A stretch of DNA of 64,000 bases from Clostridia bacterium (GCA_009929315.1 SAAS01000005.1:124001-188000), one strand, 5' to 3'; shown: positions 53,909-63,577, counted from the stretch's first letter. The notes: a model not told the origin generated them from the sequence alone. Made by a program: numbers and translations.

Positions 53909-55099
53909 ATGAGCCAATTATTTTTGGAATTTCAGAACGAATGCTTGCAGGAGCTTACGAACGGAGCCAACCTTAGCAAGCTCTGCAATCTAACGGCGAA
54001 GTATACCGGAAATCCTATCGCGGTTACATTGACTTCCCAAACAATTGTCGCCGTCTCCAAAGATTACGATCAGGAGCTTGTCAATGAATATGTCAACACC
54101 GGCAAGCATACCATTGACGAGGAATTCACGGATTTGGTGAGTGAATTTGAAAGGCTTCTCTTGAAGGGGCAGCCTATCAGCAAAGTATTGCCTTTTTTCA
54201 GCCATAGGCATTCCAGCTGCGGTTGTCTTTTCGGTATAAACCTTATTGGAGTCATGGACATGCCAATAGTCAATCACATGCCGACGAAGGATGAGCTTGA
54301 AATACTTCGGATTGCCGCATCTTTTTTCGGACTGGCGCTAACTATCAATGGCTTTTCCGTTAAGAACAACTTCCATCCGATTCAAAACTATATGCTCGGT
54401 CTGCTTAATAACAATATCAATATAATTACTTATCAGAATCCGTATTATCTGCAGGCTCTGTTAAAAGACATTTGTTCCTTTCGCTTGCTTTTGGTCCGCC
54501 CCACAACTTATGAGCAGGAATCACGGATTGAATCAGAACTTCTTCAATTCTGCAGGACTAACCTGAATTGGTGGTACATCCCGTACAACCACGCCTTCGT
54601 CGTTGTGATCGCCGCCGAGAATTTGTCTCATTTACCGGCTTTAGTCCAACGCCTTGGCAGTAGCTTTATGGTTTGTGTAAGTGACGATTTCTATCCGTTC
54701 GACAAATTCCCGTCATATATACGAATTGCGGAATTTGCGTTGGATATCTCAGCTGCCGAAGGCTCGCAGGAGAGCGTAGTTTACACAGATGACTATAAAG
54801 TCTTCTTTGCCGCCGCCATTGCTAAACACTCTGATGATTCCGAATTGTTCGAAAGTTCTTTTTTTCGGAGGATAAAGGATTATGACGAGCGCTATTCCGC
54901 TTCTTATGTTGATACACTTCGAGCTTTTTTTCGCTGCAATCAGGACACACAAAAGATGGCCGAGAAACTCTTCATTCACAAAAACACCGTGTTTTACAGG
55001 CTTAATCGAATGAAAGAGTTGTTTGACATAGACTATCAGGATGTAAAACAATTATCGAATCTGTATTTTTCTTTGTTAGCGGATGACAATATCATATAA
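53909..55099 (+). CDS. PucR/CdaR-family transcriptional regulator (second)
   Basis: 396-residue regulator. N-terminal sensory part (about 1-150), a middle domain (about 160-330) and C-terminal PucR HTH with LFIHKNTVFYRLNRMKELFD near residue 350-370. It shares only the HTH clearly with the regulator at 44936. It is divergent from the molybdenum hydroxylase operon across 240 bases, which is its likely target. AGGTGAG lies upstream of the ATG. Confidence 0.88.
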   Translation: MSQLFLEFQNECLQELTNGANLSKLCNLTAKYTGNPIAVTLTSQTIVAVSKDYDQELVNEYVNTGKHTIDEEFTDLVSEFERLLLKGQPISKVLPFFSHRHSSCGCLFGINLIGVMDMPIVNHMPTKDELEILRIAASFFGLALTINGFSVKNNFHPIQNYMLGLLNNNINIITYQNPYYLQALLKDICSFRLLLVRPTTYEQESRIESELLQFCRTNLNWWYIPYNHAFVVVIAAENLSHLPALVQRLGSSFMVCVSDDFYPFDKFPSYIRIAEFALDISAAEGSQESVVYTDDYKVFFAAAIAKHSDDSELFESSFFRRIKDYDERYSASYVDTLRAFFRCNQDTQKMAEKLFIHKNTVFYRLNRMKELFDIDYQDVKQLSNLYFSLLADDNII

Positions 55100-55216
55100 G
55101 TTTTAGTCTGTCATCGTAAAGCTGTCTTATCGGTTCCGGTGAAATGAAATATTTGTTGTAATTCATTTCTGCGATTCCGGTTTTCGTTTTCCCTTATAGA
55201 AAATTATGGACAAAAT

Positions 55217-55253
55217 AAAATCCCTTGGAAATGCTTAATTTCCAAGGGATTTT
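55217..55253. terminator. Bidirectional terminator next to tRNA-Ser
   Basis: Perfect 16-bp stem (55217-55232 with 55238-55253) with A and T ends, directly after the tRNA-Ser 3' end on the minus strand and about 120 bases after the PucR-type gene on the plus strand. Confidence 0.9.
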
Positions 55254-55342
55254 TGGCGGAAGAGGTGGGATTCGAACCCACGAGACGTTGCCGTCTACCT
55301 GATTTCGAGTCAGGGCCGTTATGACCACTTCGATACTCTTCC
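55254..55342 (-). tRNA. tRNA-Ser (CGA)
   Basis: 89-base type II tRNA with an extended variable arm. Acceptor GGAAGAG with CTCTTCC, anticodon loop CTCGAAA (CGA), T-loop GGTTCGAATCC, discriminator G and encoded CCA. Confidence 0.96.
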
Positions 55343-55428
55343 ATATTAAATTGTAAAAAGTACGGCCATTAGAACGGCCGCACTTTAGATTACAACAAAT
55401 TTACGAAATTGTCAACTGAAAAACGCCA

Positions 55429-56154
55429 TCATGCGCCCTTTTCAAAAACCGCTTTGCTCTGCATTGCAAGCTCAATATTTGGAATAGCCTCGGCTATTGC
55501 TTCCGCTATAATCTCGTGCCCTTTTTCGTTCGGGTGAATACCGTCATTGCAAAGATAATCGCTGTAATTGCGTCTTTCCAGAAACGCCGAGCGTATATCG
55601 ATTATGGGTATATTGTATTCCGAGGCAATATTGCAGATTTGTACATTATAAATTTCGTGCCATCTGTAAATATATTCGTCGCTTCCGCCGAGCCACTGGA
55701 GAATCTTCGATTTGTCCAGACCCCTGCTTATCCAATCAAAGTATTTATGTTCATCAATCGGAGGCAGATTCATCATAACGATTTTTTTGCCCATTTCCTT
55801 TAAACTGCTTATAATTGCGCGATAGGCGCTCACAAAATCTTCAATCGGAGTTTTTGGAAGGTGCTCCCCCGACGGATTTTCCGAAATTTCCTTCCAATTG
55901 TGGTCGCTGTCGTTACCGCCGTACTCAAGAACCATCACTTCACAGTTTTGCACGTCCTTGATATGCCGTTCTATCATGCTTTGCCCCTTCATAATTGTGC
56001 AGCCAAGCATGGAATAATTGGACAAGTCCAACGCTGAATCACCCGTTGCCAGAATATTGGCAAAGCAATTTTTCGTCATCGCATATCTGTCACGCAGCTC
56101 GTCGATGATGACACCCTTTGAAATTGAGTCGCCGAAAAGGCAAATTTTGCTCAT
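55429..56154 (-). CDS. SGNH/GDSL-family hydrolase
   Basis: 241-residue cytosolic esterase-fold protein. Block I is FGDSISKG (Ser10 region), Asn in block III is YGGNDSDHNW, and the catalytic Asp-His pair is in DGIHPNEKGH near residue 215. GGAGG precedes the ATG. No signal peptide. Substrate unknown. Confidence 0.92.
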   Translation of the reverse strand: MSKICLFGDSISKGVIIDELRDRYAMTKNCFANILATGDSALDLSNYSMLGCTIMKGQSMIERHIKDVQNCEVMVLEYGGNDSDHNWKEISENPSGEHLPKTPIEDFVSAYRAIISSLKEMGKKIVMMNLPPIDEHKYFDWISRGLDKSKILQWLGGSDEYIYRWHEIYNVQICNIASEYNIPIIDIRSAFLERRNYSDYLCNDGIHPNEKGHEIIAEAIAEAIPNIELAMQSKAVFEKGA

Positions 56155-56238
56155 AATACGCCTCCGAATAATCGCGTAATGTGGTTATCATTATTATATT
56201 ACCTTGTTATCGATATGTCAACCAAATATATATGATAC

Positions 56239-56267
56239 TTGCATTATTTTCAAACCCGCGCTATAAT
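56239..56267 (+). promoter_or_regulatory. Promoter of the DUF1836 gene
   Basis: TTGCAT (56239-56244), 17-base spacer, consensus TATAAT (56262-56267), 32 bases before the ATG. Confidence 0.8.
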
Positions 56268-56298
56268 ATACACACTAATGTTCTGAGGTGTCTGAAGA

Positions 56299-56844
56299 AT
56301 GAGTAAAGTCGAAAAGCTGCGCGAACTCTCGAATCAGCTTAAATTCCCGGATTATAACGGATTTCCCGACATTGAGTTATATATGGATCAGGTGCTTGAT
56401 TTTCTTTCCCGCAGCAAAACCAGTCTGCGTGATGATGACAGGCTCAGTTCCGCCATGGTTAACAATTACATTAAGGCTGATGTTCTTCCCCGTGCGAGAG
56501 GTAAAAAGTATTCGAGAGAACACCTTGTCTACCTTTCCGTTATACTGCGGCTTAAGCAGGTGCTTTCGGTTAAAGACACAGGCTACCTTATAAAAGTAGT
56601 TAAGAAGAACAAGGGCGATGAGGAGTTTTACGAGAACTTTCGAAGCATGGTCGAAACCTGCGCCAAGGAGCTAAGCGACAAGGCTTTGAGTTCGGACAGC
56701 AACCTGCCGGAACTCGCTATGAGGCTTGCGGTGGAAAGCTATCTTTGCAAGATAGCCAGCGAATATATTATTGATAATATGTCTTACGATTCTGAGGCTG
56801 AGACTCAGAAAAAGCAGTCCAAGTCTGCTGCAGCCGAAAGCTGA
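56299..56844 (+). CDS. DUF1836 domain protein
   Basis: 181-residue, helix-rich protein. The segment SSAMVNNYIKADVLPRARGKKYSREHLVYLSVILRLKQVLS (two motifs shown in part: MVNNYIKAD and YSREHLVYL) is the DUF1836 core, which looks like a MerR-like winged helix. A DNA-binding role is likely but unproven. A GAGGTG site lies upstream; terminator follows. Confidence 0.88.
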   Translation: MSKVEKLRELSNQLKFPDYNGFPDIELYMDQVLDFLSRSKTSLRDDDRLSSAMVNNYIKADVLPRARGKKYSREHLVYLSVILRLKQVLSVKDTGYLIKVVKKNKGDEEFYENFRSMVETCAKELSDKALSSDSNLPELAMRLAVESYLCKIASEYIIDNMSYDSEAETQKKQSKSAAAES

Positions 56845-56859
56845 AATTGTTTTTTACAA

Positions 56860-56888
56860 AGCCCCCTCGTAAATGAGGGGGCTTTTGC
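56860..56888 (+). terminator. Terminator of the DUF1836 gene
   Basis: Perfect 11-bp stem (56860-56870 with 56877-56887), six-base loop, short T-run. Confidence 0.9.
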
Positions 56889-57069
56889 GTTTGTTGATGT
56901 TTTTTTCGCGGACGTCCGCCGCCTAATCCTTAATTTGCCTTGTAAGTGTTCTTTAATAAAAATAAACGCGTTCAAACGGCTTCATGACCGTCGGAACGCA
57001 GCATCTGAAGTATTTAAGTTTATATGTGAACCGCTTCATTGCGGATTATTACTTAGTGACAGGACTTTG

Positions 57070-57147
57070 CTATCTGTCGCTCGGAACGGTTTCAGTATTT
57101 CCGTAAATCATGTCATCAACGTCGCTGTATTTGAACTTTCTGTTCAT
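57070..57147 (-). CDS. Possible 25-residue small protein
   Basis: Short open frame beginning MNRKFKYSDVDDM and ending VPSDR, with AAAGGAG eight bases before the ATG. No hydrophobic segment; mixed charge. The ribosome site is as good as those of real genes here, but the size alone makes chance possible. The 180 bases beyond its stop (56889-57069) show no gene. Confidence 0.35.
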   Translation of the reverse strand: MNRKFKYSDVDDMIYGNTETVPSDR

Positions 57148-57267
57148 TAAATCATCTCCTTTCCTCGAGATGATATCATAGTACACCAAAGGTTTGAAAT
57201 AATCAAGAAATATTAAACAAATAATATGTGAAATTTTTGTAAAGTTAGTCAAATATATGTCAATAAC

Positions 57268-57304
57268 AATATATGCCGGAGAAGATGCTTCTCCGGCATA
57301 TATT
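57268..57304 (-). terminator. Terminator of the P-type ATPase gene
   Basis: Perfect 17-bp stem (57268-57284 with 57288-57304), ATG loop, AT-rich ends; six bases past the stop at 57310. Confidence 0.9.
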
Positions 57305-57309
57305 TAGTT

Positions 57310-59772
57310 TTATCTCTTTCCGGAGGGTGCTGCATGTCTTCCCTTTTGCCTTTTTCTCACGCCCTCCGACGGTGAAAATTTCTTGTCGAGTCTTTCAAAG
57401 AACCAAGTAAGGGTCTTCATAAGCGGATAGGCCAGAAGCGAGAAAACCGCCAGCACCAGGAACGAGGAGAAGGAGAGGTCCGTAAGTGAAAACAGCTGTT
57501 TAAAGAAAACCGCGAGCACAATGAAGCTTACGGTCATTCCAACCATGAGAATGGTTCGGATTTTATTGTAGGGCATACAGAACCTGTGCAGAACGAGAAG
57601 CCCGACAACGCCGATGAGAAGCGCGGAAATTGTGGACATTTCCTCCTTCGGAAAATCGAAAGCAACATAAAACAGCATGACACCTATTACAAGGATGAGA
57701 TCTGTAAATCCGCCGGGAAGCGCACGATAGATGACATTTCTAAGGAATCTGCCCTTAACTAAGCTGTTGTTGGGCTCCATAGCAAGAACGAAGGAGGGGA
57801 TGCCGATTGAAAGGGTGCTTACGAGAGTAAGTTGCGACGGCTCAAGCGGATAAGGAAGGGTAAACGCAAGCGATATAAGCGCCAAAACAAAGGAAAAAAT
57901 GTTCTTTACCAAAAACAGCGCCGCGCTTCGCTCTATGTTGTTTATTACCCGCCTGCCCTCCATAACAACGGACGGCATTGACGCGAAGTTTGAGTTTAAA
58001 AGGACAACATGAGAAACCTGACAGGCAACCTCACTGCCCGAGGCCATTGCAACGCTGCAGTCCGCCTCTTTTAGCGCGAGGACATCGTTAACACCATCGC
58101 CCGTCATGGCGACTGTATGTCCGTCCGCCTTAAGCGCTCTTATGAGCTTTCTCTTCTGTTCGGGGCTTACCCTGCCGAAAACCGTGTATTCCCCTGCCGC
58201 GGCGCGGATTTTCCTGTCGTCGTCCAGCGTTCGCGCGTCGACATACTTTTCGGCATTTGCTATCCCCGCGCGCTTTGCGACCTCCGAAACCGTCATGGCG
58301 TTATCGCCCGAAATGACCTTAATCGCGACGCCCTGCCTTTCAAAATAGGTGAAGGTCTCGGGCGCGTTTTTTCTGATCTTATTAGCAAGAAGTATTAGTG
58401 CAAGAGGAAATACCTCCTGCGTAAGAGCTTCATCGGAAAGCTTACCGTCATAAATCGCCAGAAGCAGAACGCGGCAGCCCTTCTTGGAATAGAAATCGAC
58501 CTTGTCCTTAATTTGGGAATAGTTCTCGCCCATTATAATGTCGGGAGCCCCGAGAATATAGGTTTCATCCTCGTGGAAAGCAACTCCGCCGTATTTTTTT
58601 ACAGAGGTGAAGGGCAGTGTTTCCAATGCCGTCTGCTTGTGTTCGTTTTTAAAATATCTTCGAAGTGCCGCCATTGTGTCGTTGTCGTCCTGCATGGCAT
58701 AAACGTAATCCGACATAATAAGGCGGATGTCGTCGGCTATGAATCTGTCCTCACACAGAAGATAAATATCCTCGACAATCATCTTGTTTTCGGTTATCGT
58801 ACCGGTTTTATCCACGCAAAGCGTGTCTACCCGAGCCAGAGTCTCAATGCAGTTCATATCGTGAACCAGCGTTTTTCGCTGTGCAAGTCTGATGACAGCC
58901 GCGACCAGCGCGATGCTCGTCAGCAGATAGAGCCCCTCCGGTATCATCCCGACCAAGGCGCCGACCGTTGATACAACGCCCTGCGAAACCGTGCCGTGAA
59001 GCCAGATAATTTCTTTAACAGCAAGTGCGGCGCCAATCGGAATCAGAGCAATACCAATCCACTTGACAAGGCTAGAGAGTGAACGCATCATTTCCGACTG
59101 CTTTTGCCCTCGGCTTTTTTTGGATTCCAGAGTAAGTCTCGAAACGTAGGAATCCTTCCCGACACGAATTAGCCTTGCCCTGACCGATCCGCTGACAACG
59201 AAGCTTCCGCTCATAAGTTCATCGCCGACGGCCTTTTTAATCTCGTCCGCCTCGCCTGTCATAAGAGCTTCGTTGACCTGACACTCGCCCGCAACAACGA
59301 TAGCGTCCGCAAAAATCTGATTTCCCTGCGCGAAAACAACAATGTCGTCGCGAACCGTGTCCTCGGTGCTGATTGTCCTGAAAGCCCCGTCACGCACCAC
59401 GACACCCTTGGGGGCGCTTATAATACTCAGATCATCCAGAGTTTTTTTAGCTCGAAGCTCCTGAATAATACCGATAAGGATATTTGCGAGAACAACCGGC
59501 ATGAAGGTCAGATTCTGCCACGAACCGACAGCAATTACGCAGGCGGCAAGGGCGAAAAAGACAATGTTGAAATACGTAAATAAGTTTGACCAGATAATCT
59601 GCCCGACTGTTTTTGAAGGCGGATCTATCGGTATGTTGCCATACCCGTTTTCCAAACGCTCCGCCGCCTGCCGCGCAGTAAGCCCGCCCCCCGGCGGCGC
59701 AATAAGCTCGGCAATAATACGTCTTTCGGGCACGGGCTCATTTTTCTTTTTTGCGGATGTGCGAAAAGCCAT
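57310..59772 (-). CDS. Cation-transporting P-type ATPase (CtpE-like)
   Basis: 820-residue P-type ATPase. Actuator motif TGEADEIKK (TGES variant, about 175), TM4 motif GMIPEGLYLLTS (PEGL), phosphorylation site DKTGTITENK (Asp near 318) and hinge TGDGVNDVLALKEAD. The PEGL-type TM4 and overall layout are those of CtpE-like Ca2+ pumps of Gram-positive bacteria rather than heavy-metal P1B pumps; there is no N-terminal metal-binding domain. Substrate inferred, not proven. GAGGGG precedes the ATG. Confidence 0.9.
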   Translation of the reverse strand: MAFRTSAKKKNEPVPERRIIAELIAPPGGGLTARQAAERLENGYGNIPIDPPSKTVGQIIWSNLFTYFNIVFFALAACVIAVGSWQNLTFMPVVLANILIGIIQELRAKKTLDDLSIISAPKGVVVRDGAFRTISTEDTVRDDIVVFAQGNQIFADAIVVAGECQVNEALMTGEADEIKKAVGDELMSGSFVVSGSVRARLIRVGKDSYVSRLTLESKKSRGQKQSEMMRSLSSLVKWIGIALIPIGAALAVKEIIWLHGTVSQGVVSTVGALVGMIPEGLYLLTSIALVAAVIRLAQRKTLVHDMNCIETLARVDTLCVDKTGTITENKMIVEDIYLLCEDRFIADDIRLIMSDYVYAMQDDNDTMAALRRYFKNEHKQTALETLPFTSVKKYGGVAFHEDETYILGAPDIIMGENYSQIKDKVDFYSKKGCRVLLLAIYDGKLSDEALTQEVFPLALILLANKIRKNAPETFTYFERQGVAIKVISGDNAMTVSEVAKRAGIANAEKYVDARTLDDDRKIRAAAGEYTVFGRVSPEQKRKLIRALKADGHTVAMTGDGVNDVLALKEADCSVAMASGSEVACQVSHVVLLNSNFASMPSVVMEGRRVINNIERSAALFLVKNIFSFVLALISLAFTLPYPLEPSQLTLVSTLSIGIPSFVLAMEPNNSLVKGRFLRNVIYRALPGGFTDLILVIGVMLFYVAFDFPKEEMSTISALLIGVVGLLVLHRFCMPYNKIRTILMVGMTVSFIVLAVFFKQLFSLTDLSFSSFLVLAVFSLLAYPLMKTLTWFFERLDKKFSPSEGVRKRQKGRHAAPSGKR

Positions 59773-59905
59773 CAGCTTCTATCCCCTCGATGAAAATTGC
59801 TATACCTTATCATAATACCATATTCTTAAGTTAATTGGGAGATAATTTGTAAATTTTTCCGTTATGATTTTACCCTTATATGCGGAGTATAAATCAGCAT
59901 ATAAA

Positions 59906-59937
59906 AGCTGCCGGTTTAAGAATAAACCGGCAGCTTC
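59906..59937 (-). terminator. Terminator of serC-serA
   Basis: Perfect 14-bp stem (59906-59919 with 59924-59937), AGAA loop, TTTTAT on the minus strand, 14 bases past the serA stop. Confidence 0.88.
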
Positions 59938-59950
59938 AAGTATTTTGGAA

Positions 59951-61117
59951 TTACAATACGCGAACTCTGAAAACATCGTCCTGCTTAGCTATGGTTTCGG
60001 GTATAGTCTGCCCGACAGGCGTATCGGTGTCAATAATGGTATAGGCAATCTCGCCCTTTGCCGCGTTAACCATGTGGGCTACGTTGATATTCGCCTCGCC
60101 GATAAGATCAAGAAAATGGTTTAGCATGCGCGGTACGTTGCGGTGAATAATGCAGATTCTGTTTACTCCCATGCGATCAAGTCTGACGCTCGGAAGATTA
60201 ACCGAGTTTTTGATATTGCCGTTAATCAGATAATCCACAGCTTCCTGTGCCGCCATAATAGCGCACTTTTCCTCGCTCTCGGGAGTTGAGGCGCCCAGAT
60301 GGGGCATTGGAATTGTGTTGGGCGCTTTGGAAGTAATGGCGTTTGGGAAATCCGTTACATAGCGCGCAACCTTTGTGGAATCGATTGCTTCCAGCATGTC
60401 CTCGTCGCAGACCAGCTCTCCGCGGGCAAGGTTAATTATACGAACCCCGTCCTTCATCTTCGCGAAGGCGTCCTTATTAATCATGTGGTGGGTTGCGTCC
60501 TTTTTGTAGGGGACGTGCAGGGTGATATAGTCGCAGTTGCGATAAATCGTGTCAATATCGGTTGCGTGGTGAACCTGGCTTGAGAGCATCCACGCTGCGT
60601 CAACGGACAGGAAGGGGTCATAGCCGTAAACCTTCATTCCAAGCTCGAGAGCGGCGTTCGCGATTTTCGCGCCGATTGCGCCGAGGCCGACAACACCGAG
60701 GGTTTTCCCTGCGATTTCGGGACCTGTGAAGCTAGCCTTGCCCTTTTCTACCATTGCGGGAACCTCATCTCCTTTGTCGGAAATGCTGTGAACCCATTCA
60801 ACGCCGCCGATAATATCGCGGGAGGCCATCAGAAGCGCGCAGATAACAAGCTCCTTAACCGCCTCGGCGTTTGCGCCGGGGGTATTGAAAACCACTATCC
60901 CCTGCTCGGCGCAGCGGCTGACAGGGATGTTGTTTGTGCCGGCTCCCGCCCTTGCTATGCATAGCAGGTTTGGGTTAAAGGTCATTTCGTTCATATCGGC
61001 GCTGCGAACCATAATAGCGTCAGGAGCTTCGGTTTTATCGTCAAGACCTATTCCGCTCTCCTTAACCACATCGAGGCCGAAGGGTGAAATCTTGTTAAGG
61101 CATTTGATATTATACAC
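59951..61117 (-). CDS. serA: D-3-phosphoglycerate dehydrogenase
   Basis: First enzyme of serine synthesis, NAD-dependent. The start is GTG 61117, six bases after GGTGG, giving 388 residues and overlapping the serC stop by eight bases. The Rossmann loop LGVVGLGAIGAKIA is near 145, the catalytic Arg in INLARGEL, Glu later and His in PHLGASTPESEE. A C-terminal ACT domain (about 318-388, IIHRNVPRMLNHFLDL) suggests serine feedback. Length fits the short Firmicute type. Confidence 0.96.
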   Translation of the reverse strand: MYNIKCLNKISPFGLDVVKESGIGLDDKTEAPDAIMVRSADMNEMTFNPNLLCIARAGAGTNNIPVSRCAEQGIVVFNTPGANAEAVKELVICALLMASRDIIGGVEWVHSISDKGDEVPAMVEKGKASFTGPEIAGKTLGVVGLGAIGAKIANAALELGMKVYGYDPFLSVDAAWMLSSQVHHATDIDTIYRNCDYITLHVPYKKDATHHMINKDAFAKMKDGVRIINLARGELVCDEDMLEAIDSTKVARYVTDFPNAITSKAPNTIPMPHLGASTPESEEKCAIMAAQEAVDYLINGNIKNSVNLPSVRLDRMGVNRICIIHRNVPRMLNHFLDLIGEANINVAHMVNAAKGEIAYTIIDTDTPVGQTIPETIAKQDDVFRVRVL

Positions 61118-62207
61118 GGTTTGCCACCTCAAATTCCTTCATAAACTCTACGAGCTTATTAACTCCCTCAATCGGCATTGCGTTATAGATAGAGGCTCTC
61201 ATGCCGCCGACCTTGCGGTGACCCTTAAGGTTGGTAAGCCCGAGCTTTGTCGCGCCCTTGCAAAATTCCTCGTCCTTCGCCTCATCTCCAGTGCGGAAAG
61301 TGACGTTCATATCGCTGCGTGAACCCTTTTCTGCGCAAGCCTTGAAAAGAGCGCTGCCGTCGAGATAATCGTAGAGGAGCGCGGCCTTCGCTGTTTTAAT
61401 CTGCTCCATACCCTTGACTCCGCCCTGCTTCTCAAGCCAATCCAGCACCAAGCCGAGAATATAAATATTCCAGCAGGGCGGCGTGTTGTACATCGAGTCG
61501 TTTTCAATCATGGTTTTGTAGCTCATAACAAGCGGCGTGCAGGGCATTTCCTTTCCTGCAAGGCTCTTGTCGATGATAACCACCGTAAGCCCTGCGGGAG
61601 CCATATTCTTCTGAGCTCCGGCAAAAATAATGCCGTATTTGGAAACGTCAACAGGTTTTGAAAGAATATTTGAGGACATATCGCAGCAGATAGGAACACT
61701 GCCCGTTTCGGGGATATATTGCCATTCCGTTCCGTAAATTGTGTTGTTTGCGCAATAGTAGAAATAATCCGCGTCGGATGAGAGCTTTAGCTCGGACTGC
61801 GCGGGAATATATGTGTGGTTTTTATCCTCGGAGGAGGCGGCGATATTTATTGTGCCGTATTTCTTGGCTTCCTTGGTTGCAACCGTGGCAAAGTTGCCGG
61901 TAACCGCATAATCAGCCTTGCCTTTGCCGAGCTCGCTCATAAGATTCATCGGAATCATTGAAAACTGCAATGAAGCTCCGCCCTGAAGGAACAGCACCTC
62001 GTGTGATTCGGGGACTGAAAGTACCGACTTCATTTTAGATTTGGTACTTTCAAAGATTTCCAGATACACTTTACTTCGGTGACTCATTTCCATAACTGAC
62101 ATTCCGCTGCCGTTATAGTTGAGAATATCTCTTCCGGCAATCTCGAGAACTTCAGTCGGCAGTACGGATGGACCTGCTGAAAAATTGAAAACTTCTTCTC
62201 TCTTCAT
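61110..62207 (-). CDS. serC: Phosphoserine aminotransferase
   Basis: PLP-dependent transamination of 3-phosphohydroxypyruvate. 365 residues from ATG 62207 (GGAGG seven bases upstream). FNFSAGPSVLP opens the fold; the PLP lysine lies in FAGAQKNMAPAGL (about 195). Overlapped translation with serA ensures paired synthesis. serB is not adjacent. Confidence 0.96.
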   Translation of the reverse strand: MKREEVFNFSAGPSVLPTEVLEIAGRDILNYNGSGMSVMEMSHRSKVYLEIFESTKSKMKSVLSVPESHEVLFLQGGASLQFSMIPMNLMSELGKGKADYAVTGNFATVATKEAKKYGTINIAASSEDKNHTYIPAQSELKLSSDADYFYYCANNTIYGTEWQYIPETGSVPICCDMSSNILSKPVDVSKYGIIFAGAQKNMAPAGLTVVIIDKSLAGKEMPCTPLVMSYKTMIENDSMYNTPPCWNIYILGLVLDWLEKQGGVKGMEQIKTAKAALLYDYLDGSALFKACAEKGSRSDMNVTFRTGDEAKDEEFCKGATKLGLTNLKGHRKVGGMRASIYNAMPIEGVNKLVEFMKEFEVANRV

Positions 62208-62290
62208 CGAAAAACCTCCATGCAATTTCACATTGATTCTGCTTGTCAGAATAATGTCAAAGCCATTATAAATCCTTTAGCATTCTAAAG

Positions 62291-63577
62291 TCAAACTAAT
62301 TTACCTACAAGCATTTTGTCTAAAACGCCGACTATTTGGACATTTTCTACAATTTTTCGGAGGTGTCCATTGTGCACGCACACTTGAGTATAATTCGCTG
62401 CGTGTCCTATGGACATGCCGTCTTTTTCGGTTTCAAAGAGAACTGTCAGTATTTTCCCGACACAGGAATTAAGATACTCGCTTTCCATCTCACCCGCGAG
62501 CTTCTGCGCCTCCATCGCCCTTTGAGCTTTTACTGTATTGGAAAGCTGCCCGCCCATTTCCGCCGCCTTTGTTCCAGGTCTTATTGAGTAGGGAAAAATG
62601 TGCATGGAGGAAAAGCCGCACTTTTTTATAAATGCCAGAGTTTCAGCGTGGTCCTCATCCGTTTCACCGGGAAATCCCACGATTAAATCCGCCGTCATCC
62701 CGCAATTAGGGAAATGCTTACGGAGAATCTGTGTTGCCTCAAAGAACCTTGCCGTGTCGTATTTTCTGTTCATTCGGCTAAGGGTGGCGTCGCAGCCGCT
62801 CTGTAGTGAGAGATGGAAGTGGTCACAGATTTTGCCCGTTTCTTTGAGCCTTTTTGCAAAATTCTCCGTAATAATTGTAGGTTCCAGAGAGCCGAGGCGA
62901 AGGCGCATATCCCCTGCCCTTTCAGCACAGCGCTCGATAGCGTCTGCTAAGTCGCACTTTGGCTCAAGGTCACGCCCGTAGGATGCAATCTCTATTCCGG
63001 TTATTACAAGTTCGCGAAAGCCCCTTTGTGCAAGTTCCTCGGTCTGTAAGGCACAGCGCTCCGGAGGCAGAGAGCGAACTCTGCCCCTCGTGTACGGTAT
63101 GATGCAATAGGTGCAGAAGTTCGTGCAGCCATCCTGAATTTTGAGCATAGCTCTGGTGCGCCCGTCAACAGCGCCTGAGGGAAGCTCCTCCAAAATTTTT
63201 CTAGAAAAGGGGTCGTCCGCCCATTCGATTTTTTGTTTTTCGCCGAGAGCTTTCTCAATGTCATTCAAAAAGCGCTCCTTGTCACCGCTTCCGTGTACGA
63301 CATCCGCGCCGAGCTGCGCAACTTCTTCGGGACTGAGCTGGGAAAAACAGCCGCATACGGCAACGAGAGCCTCGGGGTTTGCGCCCTTCAGCTTTCTTAT
63401 CGCCTGACGCGACTTTCTTCCGCTCTCCGCCGTGACGGCACAGGTATTGACAATTACGAGCTCCGCAGTCTCCTCGTTTTCGGACATCTCAAAGCCACGC
63501 TGCTTTAGCATTGTTTCGATTGCCTGTGTTTCGTATTGATTTACCTTGCACCCGAGGGTGGCAATTTTGTATTTCAT
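62291..63577 (-). CDS. mtaB: tRNA t6A37 methylthiotransferase MtaB
   Basis: Radical SAM methylthiotransferase converting t6A37 to ms2t6A37 in tRNA. 428 residues in three parts: UPF0004 domain with Cys10 (LGCKVNQYE), Cys46 and Cys80; radical SAM motif CTNFCTYCIIPYTRGR near 151; C-terminal TRAM-like segment. The CKVNQYETQA start distinguishes MtaB from MiaB. It is monocistronic with a short gap to serC. Confidence 0.94.
   Translation of the reverse strand: MKYKIATLGCKVNQYETQAIETMLKQRGFEMSENEETAELVIVNTCAVTAESGRKSRQAIRKLKGANPEALVAVCGCFSQLSPEEVAQLGADVVHGSGDKERFLNDIEKALGEKQKIEWADDPFSRKILEELPSGAVDGRTRAMLKIQDGCTNFCTYCIIPYTRGRVRSLPPERCALQTEELAQRGFRELVITGIEIASYGRDLEPKCDLADAIERCAERAGDMRLRLGSLEPTIITENFAKRLKETGKICDHFHLSLQSGCDATLSRMNRKYDTARFFEATQILRKHFPNCGMTADLIVGFPGETDEDHAETLAFIKKCGFSSMHIFPYSIRPGTKAAEMGGQLSNTVKAQRAMEAQKLAGEMESEYLNSCVGKILTVLFETEKDGMSIGHAANYTQVCVHNGHLRKIVENVQIVGVLDKMLVGKLV

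Noticed and set aside
33056..55099. Integrative or conjugative element carrying the catabolic genes
   Set aside because: No integrase, transposase or direct-repeat attachment sites were recognised at the edges. The tRNA-Ser at 55254 is a possible site, but no repeat of its 3' end was found.
56889..57069. Structured RNA in the gap after DUF1836
   Set aside because: Only short local hairpins were seen; no terminator or promoter frames a transcript.
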